A stretch of DNA of 47,819 nucleotides, from assembly GCF_017349295.1 (NCBI RefSeq), contig NZ_JAFMPK010000049.1, forward strand, positions 103,683 to 151,501, read 5' to 3'. Origin of the DNA: Myceligenerans salitolerans. Lineage in GTDB: Bacteria; Actinomycetota; Actinomycetes; Actinomycetales; Cellulomonadaceae. Of this stretch, positions 8,531 to 16,276 are shown one piece after another (position 1 is the stretch's first letter; the number at the start of each line of letters is the position of its first letter). Position numbers and translations under genes: made by a program. Under the pieces are notes generated by a model, which made no database searches, had not been told where the DNA came from, and worked only from the letters and a program-made list of their open reading frames with translations.

Positions 8531-9285
8531 GCACGCACCTGCGCCTCCAGGGCCCGGCTCACGGCACGCATCGCCTGTTCGGCGTCGATCCCGTCCGCCT
8601 CCGCCCGCCGCACGACGTCGAGCAGCTCCACCCCGTAGTGCCGCGCCAGCTCACCCGGCGCCCCCGGGGCACCCGTCGCCGAGCGAGACACCGACTCGTC
8701 CCTGCCCGGTCGCGGGGCATCGCTCTCGTCGTCGTCCGGCAGCGCCCTGGCCTCGTCCGGCGATGTGATGTCGTCGTCCGGCAGCGTGATGTCCGGCAGG
8801 CCGCCGTCGAACAGCTCGGCGAACCCCGCCTTCGTCGCCCGCGACACGACCTGCTGTGCCCGGGCGAGCGCGCCCTGCGCGAGCGGGATGCCCTCCAGCA
8901 CGGACGCGCGCCGCTTCTCCGCCCGCTTGGCGTCCTCCCAGCCCATGAGCACGTCGTCGACGGAGCGATCCTCACCGTCCGGGGCGAACACGTGCGGGTG
9001 CCGGCGTACCAGCTTGTCGGCGAGCTCGCGGGCGACGTCGTCGACCGTGAACGGCTCCGTCTCCTCGGCCGCGATCCGCGCGTGGAACAGCACCTGGAGC
9101 AGCACGTCGCCGAGTTCCTCCCGCATGTGACCGCGGTCGCCGGACTCGATCGCCTCGGCCAGCTCGTGCGCCTCCTCCAGGAGGTACGGCACGAGCGAGG
9201 AGTGCGTCTGCCTCCGGTCCCACGGGCACCCGCCCGGCGAGTAGAGACGGTCCATGACGTCGACGGCGCGGCGCAGCTCATCCAT
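8509..9285 (-). CDS. mazG: MazG nucleoside triphosphate pyrophosphohydrolase
   Basis: This 258-residue protein hydrolyses (d)NTPs to monophosphate and pyrophosphate, a housecleaning role. The GGCPWDRRQTHSSL motif sits at about residues 19-32. The helix LLEEAHELAEAI and the metal-binding EELGDVLLQVLFHARIAAEE follow, giving the EExxE-plus-ExxD magnesium site of all-alpha NTP pyrophosphatases. A second, partial MazG-like helical segment (WEDAKRAEKR to RATKAGF) follows. An acidic linker (about 175-205) precedes a C-terminal DGIDAEQAMRAVSRAL helix. Start ATG 9285 is set by homology; no strong ribosome binding site is visible. Adjacency to eno and mfd is ancestral, but both junctions now contain plus-strand genes. 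Confidence 0.93.
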   Translation of the reverse strand: MDELRRAVDVMDRLYSPGGCPWDRRQTHSSLVPYLLEEAHELAEAIESGDRGHMREELGDVLLQVLFHARIAAEETEPFTVDDVARELADKLVRRHPHVFAPDGEDRSVDDVLMGWEDAKRAEKRRASVLEGIPLAQGALARAQQVVSRATKAGFAELFDGGLPDITLPDDDITSPDEARALPDDDESDAPRPGRDESVSRSATGAPGAPGELARHYGVELLDVVRRAEADGIDAEQAMRAVSRALEAQVRAEESARS

Positions 9286-9409
9286 GTGTTGATGGTCCCA
9301 CGGGGCGGACCGCCCGCGCCCCACGCGCCGTACCGGTCCTCGTGACCTCACAGGCTCGCCACAGCGTCACGGCAGGCCGGGTCCAGCGGTCCTCGCGAGC
9401 CTCGGCCCC

Positions 9410-10927
9410 ATGTTTCTCACGTACCTGCGCAGGGAGCTGCGCAACAGACGTAAGCAGACGGCCGTGGTCGCGATCGGGCTGGCCGTCGCGATCGCGCTGG
9501 TCATGGTGGTCTCCTCCGTGTCGGCGGGAGTGCGGGACGCGCAGGCCGCCGTGCTGGAGTCCGTCTACGGCGTCGGCACGGACATCACCGTCACGCAGAC
9601 CGCCGAGCCCGGCGAGGGCGGCGGCTTCGGTCCCCGCCGGTTCGACTTCGGCGCGGAGGACGGCGAGGCCACCGAGGACGGCACGCGGCAGCTCGCGCAG
9701 GAGCGGCTCACGACGACTCCCGGGACGACGTCGTTCGACGCCGGGACGCTCGACACGGTGAGCGGCCTCGAGAACGTCTCGGGGGCGGCCGCGACGCTCG
9801 AACTCACCAGCACGAGCTTCTCCGGCGAGATGCCGGACCTCGAACAGCTCGGCGAGGGCGGCGGGATCGCGGTCGCGCCCCGGGCCGGCGCCGGGGGTGG
9901 CGGCCAGGGTGGGCCGTCGTCGTTCGAGATCGACCAGCAGACCGTCACCGGCATCGACCCCGCGGCGGCCGCGGTCGGCCCCCTCACCACGACCGAGGTC
10001 GCGGACGGCCGCGCCTTCGAGGCGTCCGACGCCGGCCAGGACGTCGCCGTGCTCGACGCCGTCTACGCGGAACAGGAGGAGATCGGGGTTGGTGACACCG
10101 TCTCGGTCGGAGGCTCCGACGTCGAGGTGATCGGCACGGTGGCCTCGACCACCGGTGAAGGTGTGGAGACGGCGGCGAACGTCTACCTCCCCCTCGACGT
10201 GGCCGCCGCGCTCGCCGACCTGGACGCCGAGGTCACGACGCTGTACGTGCAGGTGGACTCCTCGTCGAACGTCGAGGCCGTGTCCGAGGCGATCGCCGCG
10301 GAGCTGCCCGACGCCACCGTCTCCACCCAGGCCGACCTGGCCGACGGCGTGTCCGGCTCGTTGTCCACGGCGTCGTCCCTCGTCTCGACGCTCGGCACGT
10401 GGCTGTCCGTGATCGTCCTGCTCGCGGCCTTCGGGCTCGCGATCCTGTTCACCGTGTCCGGCGTGAACCGCCGCACGCGCGAGCTGGGCACCCTCAAGGC
10501 GCTCGGCTGGTCGCAGCGCCGTGTGGTGGGCCAGATCGCGGGTGAGTCGGTCGCCCAGGGGCTGATCGGCGGCGTCGCGGGCGTGGCGCTCGGCGGCCTT
10601 TCCGTCCTGGCGGTGAACCTCTCCGGGATCACGCTGAGCGGCTCCACCGGGGCGCAGGTCGCGCTCGGCGGTGGTCGGCGGATGGGCCAGGCCCTGCCGG
10701 AAGGAGCCGGCGAGGCCGCGGCCGGCGGCCCGGCGGGCTTCGGCGGGGGTGCCGGAGGCGGGCTCGCCGGGACGGTGTCCGACGTCGTCCTGCAGGCGCC
10801 GGTCTCCGTGTGGGTCGTCGCCGCGGCGGTCGGCCTGGCGGTGCTCGGCGGGCTCGTGGCGGGCGTCGTCGGCGGGCAGCGCGCGGCGCGCCTGCGGCCG
10901 GCGGAGGCGTTCCGTTCGCTCGCCTGA
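9410..10927 (+). CDS. ABC transporter permease, MacB/FtsX type
   Basis: This 505-residue permease has an N-terminal transmembrane helix (about 18-38, following the basic RRELRNRRKQ). A large extracytoplasmic MacB-type domain (about 40-310) follows. The FtsX domain starts near 320 and contains FGLAILFTVSGVNRRTRELGTLKALGWSQRRVVGQ, including the coupling segment that contacts the ATPase. Two Gly/Ala-rich stretches occur, one in the extracytoplasmic domain and one of about 35 residues in the loop before the last helix (near residues 420-450). The ATPase gene begins 69 nt downstream, so the two form one transporter. Such pairs handle macrolides, peptides or lipoproteins by mechanotransmission; the substrate cannot be told here. 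Confidence 0.9.
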   Translation: MFLTYLRRELRNRRKQTAVVAIGLAVAIALVMVVSSVSAGVRDAQAAVLESVYGVGTDITVTQTAEPGEGGGFGPRRFDFGAEDGEATEDGTRQLAQERLTTTPGTTSFDAGTLDTVSGLENVSGAAATLELTSTSFSGEMPDLEQLGEGGGIAVAPRAGAGGGGQGGPSSFEIDQQTVTGIDPAAAAVGPLTTTEVADGRAFEASDAGQDVAVLDAVYAEQEEIGVGDTVSVGGSDVEVIGTVASTTGEGVETAANVYLPLDVAAALADLDAEVTTLYVQVDSSSNVEAVSEAIAAELPDATVSTQADLADGVSGSLSTASSLVSTLGTWLSVIVLLAAFGLAILFTVSGVNRRTRELGTLKALGWSQRRVVGQIAGESVAQGLIGGVAGVALGGLSVLAVNLSGITLSGSTGAQVALGGGRRMGQALPEGAGEAAAGGPAGFGGGAGGGLAGTVSDVVLQAPVSVWVVAAAVGLAVLGGLVAGVVGGQRAARLRPAEAFRSLA

Positions 10928-10996
10928 GGCCGGTCACCACGTGGCACGGGCCCACGGAACCACGGCACGTCGTCGGACAACGAGAGAAGGCATGTG

Positions 10997-11674
10997 ATGT
11001 ACCAGATCGAGAAACTGACCAAGACCTACACCCAGGGGAAGCGGACCGTGCACGCGCTGCGCGACGTGTCCCTGCGGATCGAGGACGGCGAGCTGCTGTC
11101 CATCCAGGGACCCACCGGAGGCGGCAAGTCCACGCTGCTGCAGGCACTGGGCGGGTTGGACCGGCCGACGTCGGGCAGCGTGGTCCTGGACGGCAAGGAC
11201 CTGGCCACGATGAACGACGCCGGGTTGACGCGGGTCCGCGCGCGGACGGTGGGCTTCGTGTTCCAGAACTTCAACCTCATCCCGACGCTCACTGCCCAGG
11301 AGAACGTCGAGACGGCGCTGGTACCCGCGGGTGCGGCGAAGGCGGACCGGGCGCGCCGGGCGGTGGCCGCGCTGGAGTCGGTGGGGCTGGGTGAGCGCGC
11401 CGACCACCTGCCGGGCGAGCTGTCGGGCGGCCAGCAGCAACGGGTCGCGATCGCGCGGGCGCTGGTGAAGGACCCGACCGTGCTGCTGGCCGACGAGCCC
11501 ACGGGGAACCTCGACGAGGACACCCGCGACGAGATCATCGACCTGCTGGAGGGCCTGTGGAAGGAACAGGGCCTGACACTGGTCCTGGTCACGCACGATT
11601 CGGCCGTCGCGGCCCGCAGCCCGCGCCGCATCCGGATCGCGAAGGGGCGGGTCAAGGAGCTGACCGGCCGCTGA
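10997..11674 (+). CDS. ABC transporter ATP-binding protein, MacB/LolD type
   Basis: This 225-residue nucleotide-binding protein has Walker A GPTGGGKST (about 38-46), Q-loop FVFQNFNLIPTLTAQEN, signature LSGGQQQRVAIARAL, Walker B VLLADEPTGNLD and switch histidine VTHD. The FNLIPTLTAQENV sequence after the Q-loop is characteristic of the MacB/LolD subgroup and matches the FtsX-type permease upstream. ATG 10997 is preferred, since AGAGAAGG lies 6 nt upstream; GTG 10994 is an in-frame alternative one codon earlier. It is probably translated from the same message as the permease. A strong dyad cluster starts 13 nt after the stop. Confidence 0.93.
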   Translation: MYQIEKLTKTYTQGKRTVHALRDVSLRIEDGELLSIQGPTGGGKSTLLQALGGLDRPTSGSVVLDGKDLATMNDAGLTRVRARTVGFVFQNFNLIPTLTAQENVETALVPAGAAKADRARRAVAALESVGLGERADHLPGELSGGQQQRVAIARALVKDPTVLLADEPTGNLDEDTRDEIIDLLEGLWKEQGLTLVLVTHDSAVAARSPRRIRIAKGRVKELTGR

Positions 11675-11686
11675 GCGGTCGGCACT

Positions 11687-11748
11687 TTGTCGAGCGGTCG
11701 GTTGGTTGTCCGTGCGGTCGGTCCCTCAGGGGACCGACCGCTCGACAA
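11687..11748 (+). terminator. overlapping inverted repeats after the ABC ATPase gene
   Basis: TTGTCGAGCGGTCGG (11687-11701) is the exact inverse of CCGACCGCTCGACAA (11734-11748). The same right-hand arm also pairs with a closer left arm: GCGGTCGGTCCC (11714-11725) with GGGACCGACCGC (11730-11741), loop TCAG. Two mutually exclusive hairpins are therefore possible. Further GGACCGACC copies follow at 11750 and 11771. The position fits a terminator for the permease/ATPase pair. The segment 11694-11710 recurs almost unchanged at 47791-47807. Beyond this, nothing gene-like is seen up to the xylanase start at 11936. Confidence 0.6.
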
Positions 11749-11935
11749 CGGACCGACCTCCGCGCGCAAAGGACCGACCACACCGCGGAGAGCCGGCCGC
11801 ACCGCGCGGAGGACCGGCCGCGGGGTGCAGCGGAGCGACGGTACCGGGGAATCACCCCGGGCCGACTGGCCCCCGTCGCCCGGATGTGGCTACGATCGCG
11901 ACCAAGCACCCGGACTGCGCAAGGGAGCGCCTCTG

Positions 11936-14900
11936 ATGTTCGATCGAAATCGTTTCACATCTGGAAATCGTTTCACACACCCCCGCACCAGACCCGGCCG
12001 TCGCGTGACCGCTGCCGCCACGGCCGCCGCACTGGCACTCACGGGCACCGCGGCGGCCCTCGCCATGACGTCACCGGCCGCCGCCGCACCGGTCACGATC
12101 ACCGAGGCCGACTTCACCGACGGCACCACCGGCGCCTGGACCGCCTCGGGGAGCGCCACGCTGAACGTGGTCCCCGACCCGGACGACGCCGGCAACAACG
12201 TCCTGTCCATCACTCGCGCCGCCGACTACGAGGGCATCCAGTCCCCCACCGGCATCTTCGAGGCGGGCGCCACCTACGACTTCTCGATGCGCGCCCGCAT
12301 CGCCCCCGCGGCCGACGGCGAGACCCAGCCGGCCTCCACCGGCGTCCGCTTCGTCATGAAGCCGGACTACGACTGGATCGGCAACACCACCATCACGTCC
12401 GAGTGGACCACCGTCACCGGGTCCTTCACCGCGGCGGCCGACGCCGATCCCACGGCCCTCCAGGCGTACCTCGGCACCACCGACCAGGACGGCCCCTACA
12501 CGATCATGGTCGACGACATCCTCGTGACCAGCGAGGACAGCGGAAATGACCCGGGCACCGCCCCCGGCGGCGCGATCAACCCGGTGCCCACGCCCGCGTA
12601 CCTCGCGGACGGCACGGGCGACGTCTCCGCCCTCACGTTCGACGACGGCCCCAACCCGGGCACGACGCCCGCGCTGCTGGACTTCCTGGCCGAGCACGAC
12701 CTCTCCGCCGTGTTCTGCGTCATCGGCCAGAACGTCCAGGCCGACGGCGGCGCCGAGATCCTGCGCCGGATCGTGGACGAGGGCCACGTGCTGTGCAACC
12801 ACTCGACCGGCTACGCCGACATGGGTGGTTGGTCCGCCGACGAGGTGCGCGCGGACATGGTCGAGAACCTGCGGATCATCCGGCAGGCGCTCGGGAACCC
12901 GAACCAGAAGGTCCCGTTCTGGCGCGCGCCGAACGGCTCCTGGGGCGTGACGCCCGACGTCGCCGTCGAACTGGGCATGCAACCGCTGGACGTGCGCAAC
13001 ACGATCGCGGACTGGGAGACGCAGGACGAGGCCGTCCTCACGGAGAACCTGCGCGCGGCGATGGTGCCGGGCGAGCTCGTGCTGGCGCACGACGGCGGCG
13101 GTGACCGCTCGGGCACCCTGGCCGCCGTCCGGACCGTGGTGACCGAGCGTCTCGCCGACGGCTGGGAGTTCGTGTTCCCGCAGGGCACTCCCCCGGCGTC
13201 GGGCACGGTGCTGACCACCGACTTCGAGGACGGCACGCTCGGCGGCTGGGGACCGCGCAACGGCGCGGACGGCAGCGGCTTCGACGTGGCGGTCACGGAC
13301 GCCTACGCCCACGAGTCCACGTACTCGGCCGGGATCACGAACCGTGAGAACACGGGTGACGGGATCGGTCTCGACGTGACGGAGGCGCTCCGGGCCGGCG
13401 TCACCTACGACGTGTCCGCCTGGGTCCGGTTCGCCGAGGGTGCCACGCCGGGTGATGTCTGGCTCAGCCTCGCGCACACCTCCGGCGGCGAGACCACGTA
13501 CGACACCGTCGCCCAGTTCGACGGCATGTCGAGCAGCTCGTGGCGCGAGGTCACGGCGACCTTCACCATGCCCGCCGCCGACGACGCCCTGCTCTACCTC
13601 GAGACCGCGTACAACGGCGAGAACCTCAGCGACTGGTACGTGGACGACATCGAGATCTCGGTCCCGGAGCCGCCGGTCGTCGAGGACCTCACGCCGATCC
13701 ACGAGACCACCGACTTCCCGGTCGGCGTCGCGATCGACGCCCGGGAGACGACCGGCCCGGCCGCGGAGCTCACCACCCGGCACTTCGACCAGCTCACGCC
13801 CGAGAACCACATGAAGCCCGAGGCCTGGTACGACGACGAGGGAAACTTCCGCCGTCATTCCGAGGCCACGGCCCTCATGGACTTCGCCGCGGCGAACGAC
13901 CTGAACGTCTACGGGCACGTGCTGGTGTGGCACAGCCAGACGCCGGAATGGTTCTTCCAGGACGACGCCGGTGACCCGCTGCCCGCGGACGCCGCCGGCC
14001 AGGAGATCCTGCGCGAGCGTCTGCGCACGCACATCTTCGCGGTCGCGGAGGACCTCGCGGCGGACTACGGGCCCTTCGGCTCGGACACGAACCCGCTGGT
14101 CGCCTGGGACGTGGTGAACGAGGTCATCTCCGACAGCGGCGAGTACGACGACGGCATGCGTCGCTCGGAGTGGTACCGGATCCTCGGCGAGGACTTCGTC
14201 GACCTCGCGTTCCGCTACGCCGACGAGGCGTTCAACGAGACGTACGCCGCGCCGCCGTCGGACACCGTCCCGGAGCGTCCGGTGACGCTGTTCATCAACG
14301 ACTACAACACCGAGCAGTCCGGCAAGCAGGACCGGTACCTCGCGCTCACCGAGCGGCTGCTGGCGCGCGGCGTGCCGGTGGACGGTGTCGGTCACCAGTT
14401 CCACGTGAACCTGTCGATGCCGGTCGGCGCGCTGGAGACGGCTCTGGACCGGTTCGCCGACCTGCCGGTGACGCAGGCGGTCACCGAGCTGGACGTGACG
14501 ACCGGGACGCCCGTCACCCAGGCCGCCCTGATCGAGCAGGGCTACTACTACCGTGACGCGTTCCGGGCCTTCCGCGAACGGTCCGGCGACCTGTACAGCG
14601 CCACCGTGTGGGGCCTGACGGACGGCCGCTCGTGGCGCGTCGACAGCGGCGCCCCGCTCGTGTTCGACGACGCCTACCAGGCCAAGCCCGCGTACCACGG
14701 CGTGGTCGACGGCGAGTTGCCCGCCAAGCTCCGCACGGCGGACGTGTTCGCGGGCGACGTGCCGCTGGACGACGACGCGACCGGCTCCCTGGAGTGGGAC
14801 AAGCTCCCGCTGCACACGTTCGCGGCCGCCGACGGGAACGCCGCGTTCCAGCTGCGGTGGGCACCCGACCATCTGACCGCCTACGTGTCGGTGGACGACA

Positions 14901-16084
14901 CCACGGCGTCGGACGACGCGGTGACCCTCACGCTGGGCGAGACGGGCTACACGATCGCGCGCGACGGATCCGGCGACGCGGACGCGGTGGTGTCCGAGCG
15001 CGACGGCGGCTACGACGTCGTCGTCCGGCTGCCGCTGGAGGCCGCCGCCGAGGGCGACACGCTCGGCCTCGACGTGCGCGTGTCCGACGGCGGCGAGGAC
15101 GCCGGGGCGTGGAACTCGCCCGGCGCCCTGGGCACGCTGACGCTCGTCGAGGAGCTCTCGTACACCCGGATCCCCGGGACGGCGACCGCGCCGGTGATCG
15201 ACGGTGCGGCCGACGCCGCGTACGACGCCGCCGAGCCCGTGGTCACCGCCAAGTCCGTCGAGGGCGAGGACGGCGCCGAGGCCACCGTGTCGACCACCTG
15301 GCACGGCAGCACGCTGTACGTGCTCGCGGAGGTCGCCGACCCGGCGATCGACGTGTCGGGCTCGGACCCGTGGATCCAGGACTCCGTGGAGATCTACGTC
15401 GACGCCGGCAACGCGAAGAACGGCGGCTACCGCGCCGACGACACGCAGATCCGGATCTCGGCCGAGAACGTGGTGTCGTTCGGTACCGGCGACGAGGCGG
15501 ACCAGGCGGCGCGGCTGACGTCGGCCGTGCGGCAGGTCGAAGGCGGCTACGTCGTCGAGGCCGCTGTCGACCTGCTGGAGTACGGCGGAGTCGGCACGTT
15601 CCACGGCCTGGACTTCCAGGTGAACGACGCCACCGACGGCGCCCGGACCGCGATCCGCAACTGGGCCGACCCGACCGGGGCCGGCTACCAGTCCACGGCG
15701 CACTGGGGCGTGGGCCGGCTCGTCGAGGCGCCGGGGATCCGGAACACGGAACCGCCGGAGATCACCGGGACGGCACGTCCGGGCAAGACGCTCACGGCCG
15801 AGCCCGGCGAGTGGTCGGTCGACGATGTCACGTTCACCTACCAGTGGCTGCGTGACGGCGAGCCGATGGCCGGGCACCCCCACCCGAAGCACTCGGGAAC
15901 CGGCAAGACCTACAAGGTCAAGCCGTGGGACGCCGGGCACGAGCTGACCGTGGAGGTCACCGCCGAGGCCGAGGGCTACGACCCGGTCGCCGTCACCTCG
16001 GAGCCGGTCACCGTCCGGCATCCGAGCCCCTGGCAGTGGGTCTGGGGCTGGCTGGCGCCCTTCTGGCACTGGCCCTGGCGCTGA
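11936..16084 (+). CDS. secreted multi-domain GH10 xylanase with NodB/CE4 deacetylase
   Basis: This 1382-residue secreted protein cleaves and deacetylates xylan. Modules: signal peptide (1-51, ending SPAAAA); CBM4/9/22-like beta-sandwich (52-203); NodB domain (218-418) with TFDDGPN (Asp236, Asp237), His289, RAPNG (Arg330) and LAHDGG; second CBM (423-578); GH10 barrel (585-928) with acid/base Glu729 in WDVVNE and nucleophile Glu851 in TELDV; partial CBM9-like module (930-1071); CBM9 (1075-1268); Ig-like domain (1270-1361); and a tail with seven Trp in its last 19 residues. In the NodB domain the second metal-ligand His is Tyr293. ATG 11936 has AAGGGAG upstream. It stands alone, with two hairpins after it. 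Confidence 0.95.
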   Translation: MFDRNRFTSGNRFTHPRTRPGRRVTAAATAAALALTGTAAALAMTSPAAAAPVTITEADFTDGTTGAWTASGSATLNVVPDPDDAGNNVLSITRAADYEGIQSPTGIFEAGATYDFSMRARIAPAADGETQPASTGVRFVMKPDYDWIGNTTITSEWTTVTGSFTAAADADPTALQAYLGTTDQDGPYTIMVDDILVTSEDSGNDPGTAPGGAINPVPTPAYLADGTGDVSALTFDDGPNPGTTPALLDFLAEHDLSAVFCVIGQNVQADGGAEILRRIVDEGHVLCNHSTGYADMGGWSADEVRADMVENLRIIRQALGNPNQKVPFWRAPNGSWGVTPDVAVELGMQPLDVRNTIADWETQDEAVLTENLRAAMVPGELVLAHDGGGDRSGTLAAVRTVVTERLADGWEFVFPQGTPPASGTVLTTDFEDGTLGGWGPRNGADGSGFDVAVTDAYAHESTYSAGITNRENTGDGIGLDVTEALRAGVTYDVSAWVRFAEGATPGDVWLSLAHTSGGETTYDTVAQFDGMSSSSWREVTATFTMPAADDALLYLETAYNGENLSDWYVDDIEISVPEPPVVEDLTPIHETTDFPVGVAIDARETTGPAAELTTRHFDQLTPENHMKPEAWYDDEGNFRRHSEATALMDFAAANDLNVYGHVLVWHSQTPEWFFQDDAGDPLPADAAGQEILRERLRTHIFAVAEDLAADYGPFGSDTNPLVAWDVVNEVISDSGEYDDGMRRSEWYRILGEDFVDLAFRYADEAFNETYAAPPSDTVPERPVTLFINDYNTEQSGKQDRYLALTERLLARGVPVDGVGHQFHVNLSMPVGALETALDRFADLPVTQAVTELDVTTGTPVTQAALIEQGYYYRDAFRAFRERSGDLYSATVWGLTDGRSWRVDSGAPLVFDDAYQAKPAYHGVVDGELPAKLRTADVFAGDVPLDDDATGSLEWDKLPLHTFAAADGNAAFQLRWAPDHLTAYVSVDDTTASDDAVTLTLGETGYTIARDGSGDADAVVSERDGGYDVVVRLPLEAAAEGDTLGLDVRVSDGGEDAGAWNSPGALGTLTLVEELSYTRIPGTATAPVIDGAADAAYDAAEPVVTAKSVEGEDGAEATVSTTWHGSTLYVLAEVADPAIDVSGSDPWIQDSVEIYVDAGNAKNGGYRADDTQIRISAENVVSFGTGDEADQAARLTSAVRQVEGGYVVEAAVDLLEYGGVGTFHGLDFQVNDATDGARTAIRNWADPTGAGYQSTAHWGVGRLVEAPGIRNTEPPEITGTARPGKTLTAEPGEWSVDDVTFTYQWLRDGEPMAGHPHPKHSGTGKTYKVKPWDAGHELTVEVTAEAEGYDPVAVTSEPVTVRHPSPWQWVWGWLAPFWHWPWR
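11946..11977 (+). promoter_or_regulatory. 14-nt direct repeat at the start of the xylanase gene
   Basis: GAAATCGTTTCACA occurs at 11946-11959 and 11964-11977, 18 nt apart, inside codons 4-14. Each copy contains the arms GAAA and TTTC. Family knowledge: actinobacterial xylanase genes are often repressed through GAAA-N-TTTC-type boxes bound by LacI-family proteins. The spacer here is 3 nt and the sites lie inside the coding region, so an operator role is only a suggestion. The repeat also simply encodes a repeated NRFT peptide. Confidence 0.35.
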
Positions 16085-16102
16085 CGCCGCCGCTCCCCGA
16101 GC

Positions 16103-16144
16103 TGCCGAGGTAGCGGGCCGCGCGATCGCCCCGCTACCTCGGCA
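16103..16144 (+). terminator. strong hairpin downstream of the xylanase
   Basis: TGCCGAGGTAGCGGG (16103-16117) pairs perfectly over 15 bp with CCCGCTACCTCGGCA (16130-16144); the loop is 12 nt. It starts 19 nt after the stop codon, so this is very likely the transcription end of the xylanase gene, despite no T tract. Confidence 0.75.
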
Positions 16145-16159
16145 CCGCACCACCGCCCA

Positions 16160-16188
16160 GGCGGCGGCCCGTTCGGCGGGCCGCCGCC
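16160..16188 (+). terminator. second hairpin between the xylanase and the ABC operon
   Basis: GGCGGCGGCCC (16160-16170) pairs with GGGCCGCCGCC (16178-16188) around a 7-nt loop. In tandem with the preceding 15-bp hairpin, it would insulate the downstream operon. Confidence 0.55.
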
Positions 16189-16243
16189 TCGGCGTCACGC
16201 CACCCAGGCCGGCGTCACGCGCACCGTTACCCAGCTTTTACTT

Positions 16244-16263
16244 GCATTAGTGCGTACTCATGC
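16244..16263 (+). promoter_or_regulatory. candidate operator/promoter region of the ABC operon
   Basis: GCATTAGTGCGTACTCATGC is a 20-nt dyad with 8 of 10 half-site positions complementary. It sits in the only AT-rich patch of the intergenic region (about 16235-16270) and ends 13 nt before the ATG of the binding-protein gene. TTGCAT at 16242-16247 could serve as a -35 element, but no convincing -10 was found. Binding by a local repressor is inference. Confidence 0.4.
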
Positions 16264-16276
16264 CAAAGTTACCGGT

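Noticed and set aside
12071-16198. 1375-residue open frame antisense to the xylanase
   Set aside because: The plus-strand frame has seven recognisable modules and a signal peptide. The antisense frame is Arg/Gly/Val-rich noise.
16250-16276. Earlier GTG start for the substrate-binding lipoprotein
   Set aside because: It would place the start inside the upstream dyad and add a charged segment before an otherwise normal lipoprotein signal peptide.
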